This document shows positions 45,061 to 54,486 of a DNA stretch of 64,000 nt, one piece after another. Positions within the stretch are counted from its first letter, which is position 1, and each line of letters begins with the position of its first letter. A program made the translations under genes and the position numbers. Under the pieces are notes generated by a model. The model had not been told where the DNA came from. It searched no databases and was given only the letters and a program-made list of their open reading frames with translations. This DNA is from Bartonella taylorii 8TBB. GTDB lineage: Bacteria > Pseudomonadota > Alphaproteobacteria > Rhizobiales > Rhizobiaceae. The stretch is from the NCBI RefSeq assembly GCF_902825155.1, contig NZ_CADEAG010000008.1:1-64000 (forward strand). Direction: 5' to 3'.

Positions 45061-45291
45061 TTACACTTTTCCGTATTTCTGTGAAAGCAATTCGCGCACT
45101 TCATCTGCTATTTTTGTTCCACGACTTGCGCAACTCATCTTAATCAAACGATGCAAACTTTCCGGCACATCAATGGTGAGACGCTTCATACCTCCATCCA
45201 TGGTTCCTTTGTGGTTTCCTACCCACGCATCAGCTGTTAAAGGAATTGATTTATTGGTTGGCTTCGTACCAATCTTAATTTTTTTGCTCAT
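45061..45291 (-). CDS. Ribbon-helix-helix partner of ParA (plasmid partition-type)
   Basis: This 76-residue basic protein ends with a ribbon-helix-helix-like segment: 'MKRLTIDVPESLHRLIKMSCASRGTKIADEVRELLSQKY'. It overlaps the end of the ParA gene by 4 bases (ATGA). Small DNA-binding partners of this type (ParG/ParB-like) follow Walker-type ParA genes on plasmids and bind the centromere. The pair suggests a plasmid or integrated element origin. Confidence 0.8.
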   Translation of the reverse strand: MSKKIKIGTKPTNKSIPLTADAWVGNHKGTMDGGMKRLTIDVPESLHRLIKMSCASRGTKIADEVRELLSQKYGKV

Positions 45292-45917
45292 AGTTCTAGC
45301 TCCTTAATTTCTGCTGCAACAGCTTCAATCTCTGCTGCTGCTGGTCCTTGCTTATCCACTTCATAAACAGCCTTCCCCTGTGCCGCAGCTTCCGCAAAAA
45401 TCACGCGCTGCGCAACGCTGGCAGAAAGAACATGTACTGGATATACTCCAAGAGCTTCGCCCACATCACGCCCTATCGCTGTATTGACTATTTTACGATT
45501 AATAACAAAAGCAGATTTCAGATTTTCTTTATAAACACGCGCTTCATCAATAAGCTTCACAATTCCATCAGCTGCCCAAATATCATATGGACTAGGCTGT
45601 ACAGGAATGAGCACCAAATCGGAAGCCATAAGAGCACTACGAGCAAGATCTGTCACGCGTGGAGGACCATCAATAACGATATGATCATAATTATAGCCAA
45701 TCTGTGTAATTTCTTTGTGAACCGTTGCACGCGGCAAACCAACAACTGAAAACAAAGGATCACCTTCACGAGCAGCAGCCCAATCCAATGCACTCCCTTG
45801 CGGGTCAACATCAATAAGCAACACACGTGCTCCGGTACGTGCAAAGCTAGCAGCAAGATTCACGCTCAACGTGGTTTTCCCTACACCCCCCTTTTGATTC
45901 AGGACTCCAATGATCAT
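45288..45917 (-). CDS. parA: ParA-family partition ATPase
   Basis: This 209-residue protein has the deviant Walker A 'KGGVGKTTLSVN' at residues 9-20, 'VLLIDVDPQGSALDWAAAR' around 33-51 and 'IVIDGPPRVTDLARSAL' around 76-92, the pattern of short ParA/VirC1-like ATPases without an N-terminal HTH. These segregate plasmids or, as VirC1, aid conjugative transfer. It is upstream of the ribbon-helix-helix gene. Placement near a VirB locus fits a conjugative plasmid that integrated, which is inference. Confidence 0.93.
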   Translation of the reverse strand: MIIGVLNQKGGVGKTTLSVNLAASFARTGARVLLIDVDPQGSALDWAAAREGDPLFSVVGLPRATVHKEITQIGYNYDHIVIDGPPRVTDLARSALMASDLVLIPVQPSPYDIWAADGIVKLIDEARVYKENLKSAFVINRKIVNTAIGRDVGEALGVYPVHVLSASVAQRVIFAEAAAQGKAVYEVDKQGPAAAEIEAVAAEIKELEL

Positions 45918-46498
45918 TAATTACGCCTTTCAGTTTTATCGTTTTTACGATTATACAGAAAATAACAAAGTAGGCAAGCATCTAACACACGCAAAACAAT
46001 CACCTCTCTTATTTTACGAGAAAAGCTACAAACACCTACTCTATACAGCATCCATTAAATACTTGAAGCATCCTTATCCTTCGCCACAGCTAATACAATT
46101 AAAAAATCAATCCTTCCCTAAAACCCTCGGGCAGAAACACCATCGTACAGTACAAACAAAGGATGCCAACATAACCAGATGCGAAAAAGTATCATTATAT
46201 TAACTACCCTGCGTGTTGCACCTACCCTTGCATTAAGACAATTCACCAAAAAGCATATAGAATACTTTTAAAACAGTTTTTGTTCACGTGCACATCTCTT
46301 TTTTAACATGGCAAGTAAAGGATTTTTTTTATTGATATAAGGGAGATAAAATATCTTAATAATCGTGGCTCATTTTTTTCCAACGAGATCTATTTTTCTC
46401 GACAAAGAGAACATTTTTGTTATCATCAAAAAATTTCACCTTAATAATATAGCATAGCAGAAAAAATCATGTAGCTATAGCTATGAGGACAAACAAAG
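45918..46498. other. Spacer upstream of parA and the TIGR01244 gene
   Basis: This divergent spacer of 580 bases must contain promoters for both flanking genes. No gene is supported. No clear iteron or centromere-type repeats were seen close to parA, although weak AT-rich repeats are present. Confidence 0.4.
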
Positions 46499-46828
46499 AT
46501 GAACTTACAACAAATTGGCCCTGATATTTTTATCAGCGCCCAAATCAGCGTTGAAAATATCAAAGCATTAGCACAAGCTGGCTTTAAAACAATTATCTGT
46601 AACCGCCCCGATCAAGAAGATCCTCATCAACCTGATTTTTCCACCATTAAAGCAGCAGCACACGAATATGGCATAAAAGCACATCATATTCCTATTGTAC
46701 CACCTACCATACAAAAATCAGATGTTGAAACCATGAAAACAATTTTAAAATCAGCATCTGTACCTCTTCTTGCTTATTGCCACCACGGAACACGTTCAAT
46801 GCACCTTTATCGTTTAGCCTGTCTTTAA
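46499..46828 (+). CDS. TIGR01244 family protein (DUF442, phosphatase/sulfurtransferase-like)
   Basis: This 109-residue protein matches the small TIGR01244 family with a protein-tyrosine-phosphatase-like fold. It shows 'GFKTIICNRPDQEDPHQPDF', 'IPIVPPTIQKSDVETM', and the active loop 'LAYCHHGTRSM', where Cys and Arg form a CxxxxR signature. In some bacteria this domain is fused to a beta-lactamase-like persulfide dioxygenase (Blh), so a role in sulfide metabolism is plausible. It stands alone here. It is a typical chromosomal gene of Rhizobiales. Confidence 0.87.
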   Translation: MNLQQIGPDIFISAQISVENIKALAQAGFKTIICNRPDQEDPHQPDFSTIKAAAHEYGIKAHHIPIVPPTIQKSDVETMKTILKSASVPLLAYCHHGTRSMHLYRLACL

Positions 46829-46925
46829 TCACGAGTCTTAACGGATCAGAAAGAAATAAACGGTAAATTTTTGAACTATAATAAAAGCCATAAAATTTCA
46901 TAAGTTTCTGAAAAAGATAAAGATC

Positions 46926-47087
46926 ATGCTTAAATCAGATCTCCATACATTCGTTTCCCCCTCGAAACAACGAAAAACACATATCTTCCATGATGTCTTA
47001 GAGTATATTTTCGTGATTATAGTCAGTTTAAGTGCTATCGTTGGCGCTCTTATATCTTTTTCAGATCAACTGAAGGCATATTTTTAA
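46926..47087 (+). CDS. Possible 53-residue single-span membrane protein
   Basis: An ATG at 46926 opens a frame of 53 codons with one membrane segment ('YIFVIIVSLSAIVGALISF'). Its end overlaps the 3' end of ribF on the other strand by 38 bases. There is only a weak ribosome binding site (AAAGA). The hydrophobic helix with flanking charged residues speaks for a real small protein, but support is limited. Confidence 0.4.
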   Translation: MLKSDLHTFVSPSKQRKTHIFHDVLEYIFVIIVSLSAIVGALISFSDQLKAYF

Positions 47088-48072
47088 AAGTAAGCAATCG
47101 ATCTAACTGCGACAATGGTTGTATTGCCGCCAAAATTGCTTTTGCTGCTTCTTCATCACGTTGCATTTGCGCAATCAAAGGCTCAAGACCATCAAATTTT
47201 TCTTGCCCTCGTAAAAACTGTAAGAAAGAAACGGTACAACTTTCTCCATAAAGATCATCGTTAAAATCAAACAAATAAGTTTCCAGAAGCGGTGCGCCAT
47301 CTTTAACAACCGTTGGACGACAACCAAAACTTGCAACCCCATCATGCAAAACACCGTTAGCACGACGCAATCGTACTGCATAAACCCCATGCGCCAAACT
47401 AACTTGAGGAGATAACATCTGGTTAGCGGTAGGAAACCCTAAAAGGCGTCCGAGTTTTTCGCCTTGGATAACATTTGAGCGTACCCGATAACGATACCCC
47501 AATAAATGGGCTGCTGTTTCCACCTGACCTTGTGAGAGAAGCTTACGAATAGAACTAGAAGAAATGACCAACTGTTGGAGATCTTTCGTACTAGAGACGC
47601 AAGGAACTTGCACAACCTCAAATCCATATTCTTCTCCCCTTTGACAAAGAAGGTGTAGATTTCCACTTCTCTGATGACCAAATTGAAAATTTTCACCCGT
47701 TACCACAACGGAAACATCAAAAGCTTGTTTTAAAATCACATGGATGAATTCATCCGCTGAAAGAGCCGCAAAATGGGCATCAAATGGCTGTTCAATCACC
47801 CCATTAAACCCGAGAATTTTAAAAATTTCTGCTTTTTCAGCAGCTTCTGTCAAGCGATCAACAGGAGCTGAGAAGCAAAAAAAACTCCTTGGATGGGGTT
47901 CAAAGGTTAAAACAACAGCTGGCCTATTCTTTACGCGCGCTAAATCAAGTGCTTTTTGGAGCACCACCTGATGCCCACAATGAACACCATCAAAGTTTCC
48001 AAGTGCTAACACCGCTCCCCGCCAAGCCAAAGGAAGCATATTTGTCCCCTGAAGACGCAAAAAGTTAGACAT
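47050..48072 (-). CDS. ribF: Bifunctional riboflavin kinase/FAD synthetase
   Basis: This 340-residue enzyme makes FMN from riboflavin and then FAD. The N-terminal nucleotidyltransferase domain has 'LALGNFDGVHCGHQVVL' and 'AVVLTFEPHPRSFF', and the C-terminal kinase domain has 'GEKLGRLLGFPTANQ' and 'YAVRLRR'. Length fits the family (about 310-330). The start at 48072 shares its bases with the stop of the HAD gene (TAATG), so the two are coupled. The same pair is neighbouring in other Rhizobiales. Confidence 0.97.
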   Translation of the reverse strand: MSNFLRLQGTNMLPLAWRGAVLALGNFDGVHCGHQVVLQKALDLARVKNRPAVVLTFEPHPRSFFCFSAPVDRLTEAAEKAEIFKILGFNGVIEQPFDAHFAALSADEFIHVILKQAFDVSVVVTGENFQFGHQRSGNLHLLCQRGEEYGFEVVQVPCVSSTKDLQQLVISSSSIRKLLSQGQVETAAHLLGYRYRVRSNVIQGEKLGRLLGFPTANQMLSPQVSLAHGVYAVRLRRANGVLHDGVASFGCRPTVVKDGAPLLETYLFDFNDDLYGESCTVSFLQFLRGQEKFDGLEPLIAQMQRDEEAAKAILAAIQPLSQLDRLLTFKNMPSVDLKKI

Positions 48073-48917
48073 TACTGAAGGGCCCACATTACCGCTTGTG
48101 GCTTATAGCCATGACGTTCAAGAAAAGAGTGCAACGCTTGCTTATCCACCACACCATTTTGCATATAATCATAACGATGAATTCCCCCCATGATATAAAG
48201 CGCATCAAGTCCAAAATGAAATGCACCTTTGATATCGGTCAAAAGACCGTCACCAATAGCTAAAACTTGACTTTTTTCCACTTTCCCACGAATTTTTTGA
48301 AGTTTTTCAAAAGCACACTCATAAATGGGCGCATGAGGTTTTCCGGCAATGCGCACCTCTCCCCCCAATTGTTGATAAAGGCGCGCCAATACACCAGCGC
48401 ACCAAAACTCTTTATTTCCATAATGTACAATCACATCGGGATTAGCACAAATAAAAGGCAAATTGCGTGCCCGCATACGAAGAAACATCTCCTCATAAGC
48501 AGATGGTTCTTCATCAAGATCTTCAAGAAAACCACTACAAACCACGACAGAGGCTTCCCATTCTTCAACCAGTTCACAATCTAACCCTTCGAACAATATC
48601 AAATCACGTTGCTGTCCAATGAAAAAAACTTTCCGCGGAGCAGCGCGAATAAGATCACGCGTCACATCCCCTGAAGTAATAAGTGCATCATAATAATCTC
48701 TATGAACATTCATACTTTGTAATTGAGCAATGACATCTTCGCGTGGTCGAGGTGAATTGGTCAAGAAAATGACATTTTTTCCCATCTGTCGAATTTTGTG
48801 CAACACGTTCAATGCCGGTTCAAATGCGTGCACACCGTTGTGCACAACACCCCACACATCACAAAAAACAGCATCGTAATGCGCTATAACAGTATCAATA
48901 TGGGTAAGTTCATTCAT
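48072..48917 (-). CDS. TIGR01459 family HAD-type hydrolase
   Basis: This 281-residue HAD phosphatase of class IIA has motif I 'AVFCDVWGVVHNG' (nucleophile Asp and acid Asp), motif II 'VIFLTNSPRP', the capping region with 'FICANPDVIVHYG' and motif IV 'VLAIGDGLLTDIKGAFHFGLDALYI'. Related enzymes act on small phosphate esters such as p-nitrophenyl phosphate or sugar phosphates; the real substrate is unknown. It is co-transcribed with ribF. Confidence 0.93.
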   Translation of the reverse strand: MNELTHIDTVIAHYDAVFCDVWGVVHNGVHAFEPALNVLHKIRQMGKNVIFLTNSPRPREDVIAQLQSMNVHRDYYDALITSGDVTRDLIRAAPRKVFFIGQQRDLILFEGLDCELVEEWEASVVVCSGFLEDLDEEPSAYEEMFLRMRARNLPFICANPDVIVHYGNKEFWCAGVLARLYQQLGGEVRIAGKPHAPIYECAFEKLQKIRGKVEKSQVLAIGDGLLTDIKGAFHFGLDALYIMGGIHRYDYMQNGVVDKQALHSFLERHGYKPQAVMWALQ

Positions 48918-49498
48918 GTTGCACCTGTTTATATCTTTGCCATTTTACAAAATTGTCTTTACTTCAAAATCACTTAATCGAAAGAGTATTCTTCTGTCAT
49001 CTGCTTTCCCAACCCTGTATTTCCCCTCTTAATCGCTTTGCATCGCGTATAGAGATCATGAGAAATGATAAAACAAAAAGCTATCGTTAAAGGGTGCAAA
49101 ACTTTCAAATGCCTCATATTAAAAGCTTATACTTCTCCAATGCTACTTCTATGCATAAAAACTTTAATTTCAAAAATTATTATATTGATACAGTTTCTGA
49201 TCTGAAATACTCAAGTTTTTATTTTGAATAACACACGGAAATAAATCTTTTAATAAAGAAGACCCAAAAGAAAAAGTTCTACTTCCCTGAAGAACACGAG
49301 CTTACAATGCAAACGAACTTGGATATACAAAATATTTCACCATTGTTATATGCAATGCAGTGATTTTGAAACCCCAAAGCACACCATAGATTGCGTGAGA
49401 TTTTTAATATTAGAGATTTATTCTTGCAAAAAATCTGTTTATTATAGAGCAACAACAAATGATCGCTTCACTTACTTTCTCAATTTTTCTAAAAATCT
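48918..49498. other. Spacer without recognised genes
   Basis: A stretch of 580 bases between the HAD gene and the SNase-like gene. It should include the promoter of the HAD-ribF operon close to 48940. No other feature is seen. Confidence 0.45.
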
Positions 49499-50239
49499 TT
49501 AAGGATCAATGGGATTATAAGTGCCATTGTCTCTTCTCCACTCTTCTGGCTGTTCAAATTGGCTAGACCACAATCCCACTTGTGCTTTTTGAGCCGTGGC
49601 TTGCAAGTTTTTATAATCCGCTGGTGAGGGAAAATTATGCTGATCTTTTGTCAACACCATCATCCCCTCTGCAAGCCCCAAGCGTGCTAGATCAATGCCA
49701 TCAACAAAACATTGTGCATAATGAATCTGTTGAATAACACGCGTTTGCCGACAAGTAATATTTTTATCGATTGTTTTTGTCACAAGCCACGCAGTAACAA
49801 AAGCACCACATGGCCATTTGATTCCATTTCGTGAGGCAAATTGCCGTGTTTCACAGGTTTCAACACCATATAATCGGATATTGCGAACAATTTTTTTTCT
49901 CCACCCTTCATCTATAGGCGTAACCATTTTAAAAGTGACACCGCTTGTCACCTGTATAGCACCTGAATAAACTGGCACGTTTTCTTCATAAAATTGTGGC
50001 GATAATGATTCTGAATGCGGAGGCTCTTCACGTTGATTAACCTGATCCGTCAATTTTAAATCTGGTTCTTGAACTGGTTCTTGGAACTGTTTTTCCACTG
50101 TCTTTTTTATCGTTTGCACAAAAGGATTTTTAATAAAATTTTCAGAAGATTGACTAAAATAAAAAAGTCCTGCAATAATAATATAAATAAAAATCAGGTA
50201 TTTAAATGATGAACGAAAGGTTTTTTTAAAAAGTATCAT
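49499..50239 (-). CDS. Membrane-anchored thermonuclease (SNase)-like protein
   Basis: This 246-residue protein has an N-terminal membrane segment (residues 12-28), a Pro/Glu-rich linker to about 95, and an SNase-like domain: 'NIRLYGVETCETRQFA', 'WPCGAFVTAWLV', 'AQCFVDGIDLARLGLAEGMMV', then 'TAQKAQVGLW'. The usual catalytic Arg-Glu-Arg set is not clearly conserved, so nuclease activity is doubtful. It lies divergently beside the virB operon, where its periplasmic location might matter. Similar proteins occur elsewhere in Rhizobiales. Confidence 0.75.
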   Translation of the reverse strand: MILFKKTFRSSFKYLIFIYIIIAGLFYFSQSSENFIKNPFVQTIKKTVEKQFQEPVQEPDLKLTDQVNQREEPPHSESLSPQFYEENVPVYSGAIQVTSGVTFKMVTPIDEGWRKKIVRNIRLYGVETCETRQFASRNGIKWPCGAFVTAWLVTKTIDKNITCRQTRVIQQIHYAQCFVDGIDLARLGLAEGMMVLTKDQHNFPSPADYKNLQATAQKAQVGLWSSQFEQPEEWRRDNGTYNPIDP

Positions 50240-50385
50240 TTTGAATATTATAAATATTTTTGCTCATTTCACTAATAAAAAATAATATACTATAAATGAA
50301 ACAGTAGCGATCATAATTTTTTTAAGTTATACATGATATTAAATTAAACATTGGACAAATTCTATTAATACGCGGGGACATTTCC

Positions 50386-50736
50386 ATGCTAAAAATAAAC
50401 AATCAATTTAACAACGGTCGTACTTTACAAAAATTAACCTTTTCACAATCACAAAAGAAATGGTTAACGACACTACTTATGTTATTCATTGCCTTCATTG
50501 CACTGAGTGAGCCAGCATTTGCAGCAGGTGACTTTGGAAAGATCGAAAGTGCTCTTAAGAAGATAGTGGACGCTCTAACAGGACCCATTGCAAAAGCAAT
50601 TGCAACAATTGCTGTTGCTGGTGTTGGGCTTGCATGGATTGCCGGTTATGTCGAAATGCGTAAAGCATTTTTTGTTTGTGTTGGCATCGGCATTGTTATG
50701 GGCGCATCACAAATTGTTACAATGCTTTCTAATTGA
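50386..50736 (+). CDS. virB2: VirB2-like pilin of type IV secretion system
   Basis: This 116-residue prepilin has a long signal peptide ending at 'SEPAFAAG' (about residue 45) and two membrane helices in the mature part, 'AKAIATIAVAGVGLAWIAGY' and 'FFVCVGIGIVMGASQIVTML', the VirB2 topology. VirB2 subunits polymerise into the pilus. It is the first gene of the operon; only one copy is present, unlike in the Bartonella Trw system. Promoter sequence is expected in the AT-rich 50240-50380 spacer. Confidence 0.92.
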   Translation: MLKINNQFNNGRTLQKLTFSQSQKKWLTTLLMLFIAFIALSEPAFAAGDFGKIESALKKIVDALTGPIAKAIATIAVAGVGLAWIAGYVEMRKAFFVCVGIGIVMGASQIVTMLSN

Positions 50737-50759
50737 TTTGACTCCAGCATTTCAAAATC

Positions 50760-51086
50760 ATGAAAGAGCACGATAAACTAACGGAAGATACGTTGTTTCT
50801 TGCCTGTACACGCCCTGCAATGATTGCAGGCGTGACGGTGGAAGCTATGGGATTAAATGCCATGGGAACAATGATATTGTTTATTATGACAGGCAATTTT
50901 TTTCTTATAACCTTTGGTGTTACTACGCACTTCATCTTCAAGGAAATTCTCAAGCATGACCATAACAAATTTCGTATTCTTCTGACATGGCAAAAGACAT
51001 CTATTTTTGCCAGAAATTCGAGTCTATGGGGCGGGGGAAGTATTTCTCCATTACGATTAATTCGTAATTATGAGGAATTACAATGA
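50760..51086 (+). CDS. virB3: VirB3-like inner-membrane protein
   Basis: This 108-residue protein has the VirB3 form: 'LFLACTRPAMIAGVTVEAMG' followed by a hydrophobic helix pair ('ILFIMTGNFFLITFGVTTHF') and a C-terminal 'WGGGSISPLRLI'. VirB3 belongs to the inner-membrane complex with VirB4. It overlaps virB4 by 4 bases (ATGA) and is 23 bases after virB2. Confidence 0.93.
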   Translation: MKEHDKLTEDTLFLACTRPAMIAGVTVEAMGLNAMGTMILFIMTGNFFLITFGVTTHFIFKEILKHDHNKFRILLTWQKTSIFARNSSLWGGGSISPLRLIRNYEELQ

Positions 51087-53443
51087 AGACAACAGAGCGC
51101 AAACGTGAAAAGCAGCCAGAGGCGATCATCCCTTACGTGCGCCATGTCAATAAACATATCATTGCGCTAGATTCACGCGCTCTCATGTCCGTTATTAAAC
51201 TTGAAGGCATTAACTTTGAGACAGCGGATATTATTGATCTGAATGTGCTTCACGAACAGTTAAACAACCTGTTTAAAAACATAGCGGATGAACGGATAGC
51301 GCTTTATAGCCATATCATCAGAAAGCGTGAAACCGTTTATCCGGATGGCACTTTTCGCTCGGCATTTGCCAAGCAATTAGATGACAAATACCGTGAACGG
51401 ATGGTTTCACAGGAGCTGTATCGCAATGATCTTTATCTTTCCATCTTGTGGAATCCCCATGTTGATCAAACGGATAAATTGGTTGATTTTTTTAAGCGTC
51501 TGGGAAAAGCCAAACAAGAAAAGACAGAAGTTGATGCAGAGTCCATTCGCAAGCTTGAAGATATCACCACAGACATTATTCAAAATTTAGAGCGCTATGG
51601 TGCGAAAAGGCTTAGCCTTTATGAACATGAAGGCAATATTTTTTCGCAGCAAAGTGAGTTTATCCACCAATTGGTGGGAGGTCGTCGTGAACGTATTCCC
51701 CTCACATGGGGGACGATAGCGTCGACTGTTTATTCAGACCGTCTTATTTTCGGGAAAGAAGTCATAGAAATACGCACCGAGGCGGGACAGCGTTTTGCTG
51801 GAATGTTTGGTTGGAAAGAATATCCAGCAAAAACCAGAGTAGGCATGGCAGATGGTTTGCTGACTCTTCCCTTTGAATTTATTTTTACCCAATCTTTTGT
51901 TTTCAAGAGCAAAAACATTGCCAAGCAGATTATGGGGCGCAAACAAAACCAAATGGTCAATTCCGGAGATCGTGCGGGCTCACAAATTGTGGAATTGGAT
52001 GATGCGCTTGATGATCTTGAATCCAACCGTTTTGTTTTAGGCGAACATCACTTATCCTTGGCGGTCTTTGCTGATACACCGCAAGAGCTTGCAGATAATC
52101 TTGCCAAGGCGCGTTCTCGTCTTACAGATGGTGGCGCCGTTATTGCACGGGAAGATTTAGGGCTTGCTGCTGCTTGGTGGGCACAACTGCCTGGCAATTA
52201 TGCCTATCGCACACGCTCTGGTGCGATAACAAGCCGCAACTATGCAGCCCTTTCTCCATTTCATTCTTTTCCGGTTGGAAAAATAGATGGCAATGTGTGG
52301 GGACCAGCGGTAGCTTTGATGAAAACCTCTGCCGGCTCACCCTTTTATTTTAACTTTCACTTTGGTGATTTAGGCAATACGTTTGTGTGTGGACCGTCGG
52401 GTTCTGGAAAAACGGTGATTGTCAATTTTCTTTTAGCACAACTTCAAAAGCATGATCCGAATATGGTCTTTTTTGACAAAGACCGTGGTGCAGAACTTTT
52501 TGTCAGAGCGGGCGGTGGCACCTATATGCCGCTAAAAAATGGCAAGCCGACAGGGATAGCACCGCTAAAAGGCTTAGATTATGACAATCCAGCAGATAGA
52601 GTGTTTTTACGGCAATGGATTACCAAACTTGTTTCTGCTGAGGGTCAAAAAATTAGTGAATCGGAAAGGCAAGATATTGCTGCGGCGGTTGACCAACTTG
52701 CCTTATTGCCCAAGGAACAACGGACAATTTCTGCCTTACAAATGTTTTTTGATACCACGCACAGGGAGGGGATATCGGGTCGTTTAGAGAGATGGTGTAA
52801 AGGCAATGCCTTGGGGTGGGTTTTTGACAATCCTGATGATGATATAGGCATTGATGCAAAATTTATCGGCTATGATATGACGGACTTTTTGGACAATGAA
52901 GAAATTCGTCCTCCCTTAATGATGTATCTCTTTCATAGAATTCTTTCTCTCATTGATGGGCGTCGCATTATCATTGTCATTGATGAATTTTGGAAAGCCT
53001 TAGAAGATGATTCCTTTAAAGCCTTTGCACAAGATAGGCTGAAAACAATTCGTAAACAAAATGGCTTGATGTTGTTTGCCACGCAAAGCCCCAAAGATGC
53101 AATCAACTCGACAATTGCCCACACCATTATAGAACAATGCCCAACACAGATTTATTTTCCCAATCAAAAGGGCAATCATGGGGATTATGTAGAGGGTTTT
53201 AAATTATCAGACAGGGAATTTAACCTGATACAAACAGAATTAAGCCGTGAGTCACGGCGTTTTCTTGTCAAACAAGGTCAAAGTTCAGTTGTAGCAGAGC
53301 TGAATCTACGTGGTTTTGATGATGAAATAGCGATCTTAAGCGGTACCACCAAGAATATTGAACTCCTAGAAACCATTATGGATGAAGTTGGTGAATCTCC
53401 AGAAAAATGGCTTCCTCTTTTTCAAGAAAGGTCAAAACAATGA
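51083..53443 (+). CDS. virB4: VirB4-like secretion ATPase
   Basis: This 786-residue ATPase powers pilus assembly and secretion. Walker A 'GPSGSGKTVI' lies near residue 437 and Walker B 'IIIVIDEFWKAL' near 630, followed by 'FATQSPKDAINS'. The N-terminal part ('YVRHVNKHIIALDSRALM') is typical of VirB4. The length is usual for the family and the frame is intact. The stop overlaps the virB5 start (ATGA). Confidence 0.96.
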   Translation: MKTTERKREKQPEAIIPYVRHVNKHIIALDSRALMSVIKLEGINFETADIIDLNVLHEQLNNLFKNIADERIALYSHIIRKRETVYPDGTFRSAFAKQLDDKYRERMVSQELYRNDLYLSILWNPHVDQTDKLVDFFKRLGKAKQEKTEVDAESIRKLEDITTDIIQNLERYGAKRLSLYEHEGNIFSQQSEFIHQLVGGRRERIPLTWGTIASTVYSDRLIFGKEVIEIRTEAGQRFAGMFGWKEYPAKTRVGMADGLLTLPFEFIFTQSFVFKSKNIAKQIMGRKQNQMVNSGDRAGSQIVELDDALDDLESNRFVLGEHHLSLAVFADTPQELADNLAKARSRLTDGGAVIAREDLGLAAAWWAQLPGNYAYRTRSGAITSRNYAALSPFHSFPVGKIDGNVWGPAVALMKTSAGSPFYFNFHFGDLGNTFVCGPSGSGKTVIVNFLLAQLQKHDPNMVFFDKDRGAELFVRAGGGTYMPLKNGKPTGIAPLKGLDYDNPADRVFLRQWITKLVSAEGQKISESERQDIAAAVDQLALLPKEQRTISALQMFFDTTHREGISGRLERWCKGNALGWVFDNPDDDIGIDAKFIGYDMTDFLDNEEIRPPLMMYLFHRILSLIDGRRIIIVIDEFWKALEDDSFKAFAQDRLKTIRKQNGLMLFATQSPKDAINSTIAHTIIEQCPTQIYFPNQKGNHGDYVEGFKLSDREFNLIQTELSRESRRFLVKQGQSSVVAELNLRGFDDEIAILSGTTKNIELLETIMDEVGESPEKWLPLFQERSKQ

Positions 53444-54195
53444 AAAAACTTTTATTGGCAACAGCCATCTGTGCAGCTTCATTTGGCTTTCAAACAAATG
53501 CATTCGCACAAATGCCTACATTCGATTTAAAATCTTTTATGCAAGGGGGAAAGCAACTTGACGAATTGAGGAAACAATTCGAACAAGGCAAACAACAGCT
53601 TGAGCAATTAAAGAGCCAACTCGATCAAGCGAAACAATTATATAACTCCTTAAATGTCAAGCCTGACATCTCGGGATTGAAAGACATGTTTAACAAGCAA
53701 GGGAGCAGTGGCGCCCTTCCTTCAGATTTTAACCACTTTCAACAATCGATGGGCAGCGGCGGCGGCGGCGGTGGCGGCAGCAGCAGCAGCAAAAACGCGC
53801 AAAAATGGCAAGAAGAGCTCGTATACAAAGAGCCCGCGGGGGGCGCAGGATCAAAAGAAGCAGTAGATGCTTTTTACGCACAGGAAGTGAAAAAAGCGCA
53901 ACAGAACACGGTAGGACAAGCAGCAAAAGGCCAAGACGTCTACGAAGAAGCCAGTGAAACACAAAAAAGCATTAACAAGCTCCTTGACGAACTTGGAAGT
54001 ACTGAAGATGCGGGTAAAATTCAAGGCATTCAAGCAAAATTAGCAGCGGTACAAGCAGACCTGCAAGCAAAAATACTCCAAATGCAAGCCGCCATGATGA
54101 TCCAACAAGCAGAAGACAAAGCTAGGGAAGAACGTGAAGATGCAGAATTTAGAGCACGTTACAAAGATTATGCAAAAAAACTGCGTGGTCAATAA
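53440..54195 (+). CDS. virB5: VirB5-like minor pilin, extended
   Basis: This 251-residue secreted protein has a signal peptide ending near residue 23 ('QTNAFAQ'), a Gln/Lys/Leu-rich coiled coil ('LDELRKQFEQGKQQLEQLKSQ' in part), a low-complexity Gly7-Ser4 tract, and a second long helix region. VirB5 is the minor pilin at the pilus tip that contacts target cells. The helical order fits the TraC/VirB5 family. It starts inside the virB4 stop. Confidence 0.82.
   Translation: MKKLLLATAICAASFGFQTNAFAQMPTFDLKSFMQGGKQLDELRKQFEQGKQQLEQLKSQLDQAKQLYNSLNVKPDISGLKDMFNKQGSSGALPSDFNHFQQSMGSGGGGGGGSSSSKNAQKWQEELVYKEPAGGAGSKEAVDAFYAQEVKKAQQNTVGQAAKGQDVYEEASETQKSINKLLDELGSTEDAGKIQGIQAKLAAVQADLQAKILQMQAAMMIQQAEDKAREEREDAEFRARYKDYAKKLRGQ
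53755..53790 (+). repeat. GGC/AGC triplet tract in virB5
   Basis: Seven glycine codons (six GGC, one GGT) and four AGC serine codons follow each other between two folded segments of VirB5. Such triplet tracts vary by replication slippage without changing frame. The local G+C is far above the neighbourhood. Confidence 0.85.
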
Positions 54196-54219
54196 ACAGG
54201 AAAAAAGAGGGACTTGAAC

Positions 54220-54486
54220 ATGAAGAAAATCGTCATAACAACATTGCTACTTTGCACAGGGCTCATCACAGCTGGGTGTGAAAAAACCTACAGCGTCGCA
54301 GAATTTAAAAAAGATAAAAAATTGATGGAAGAGTGGAATGCTAAATGTGGATTCGCAGGAACTGCCAAAAATTGTGAAAACCTAAGATTAGCACAACTTG
54401 AACTTGAACAGGAATATTACCATAACCTTGCGAATGAACTTCTTGACGATAAACAAGAATCTGAAAAGAAACAGGACAATAAATAA
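54220..54486 (+). CDS. EexN-family lipoprotein 1
   Basis: This 88-residue lipoprotein has lipobox ITAGC, then 'EKTYSVAEFKKDKKLMEEWN' and two further Cys ('KCGFAGTAKNCENLRLA'). The pattern, Tyr-Ser-Val, Lys-Asp-Lys, Cys-Gly...Asn-Cys, is that of EexN proteins, which exclude entry of like plasmids in some conjugation systems. The start at 54220 has GAGGG upstream; the frame also contains a TTG two codons earlier. The stop shares bases with the next start (TAATG). Confidence 0.85.
   Translation: MKKIVITTLLLCTGLITAGCEKTYSVAEFKKDKKLMEEWNAKCGFAGTAKNCENLRLAQLELEQEYYHNLANELLDDKQESEKKQDNK

Noticed and set aside
47175..47696. Frames of 70-85 codons within ribF on the same strand
   Set aside because: They are alternative frames of the clearly coding ribF gene.
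53729..54033. Minus-strand frame with Arg/Cys-rich translation opposite virB5
   Set aside because: It is an antisense reading of the GGC/AGC tract and coiled-coil codons.
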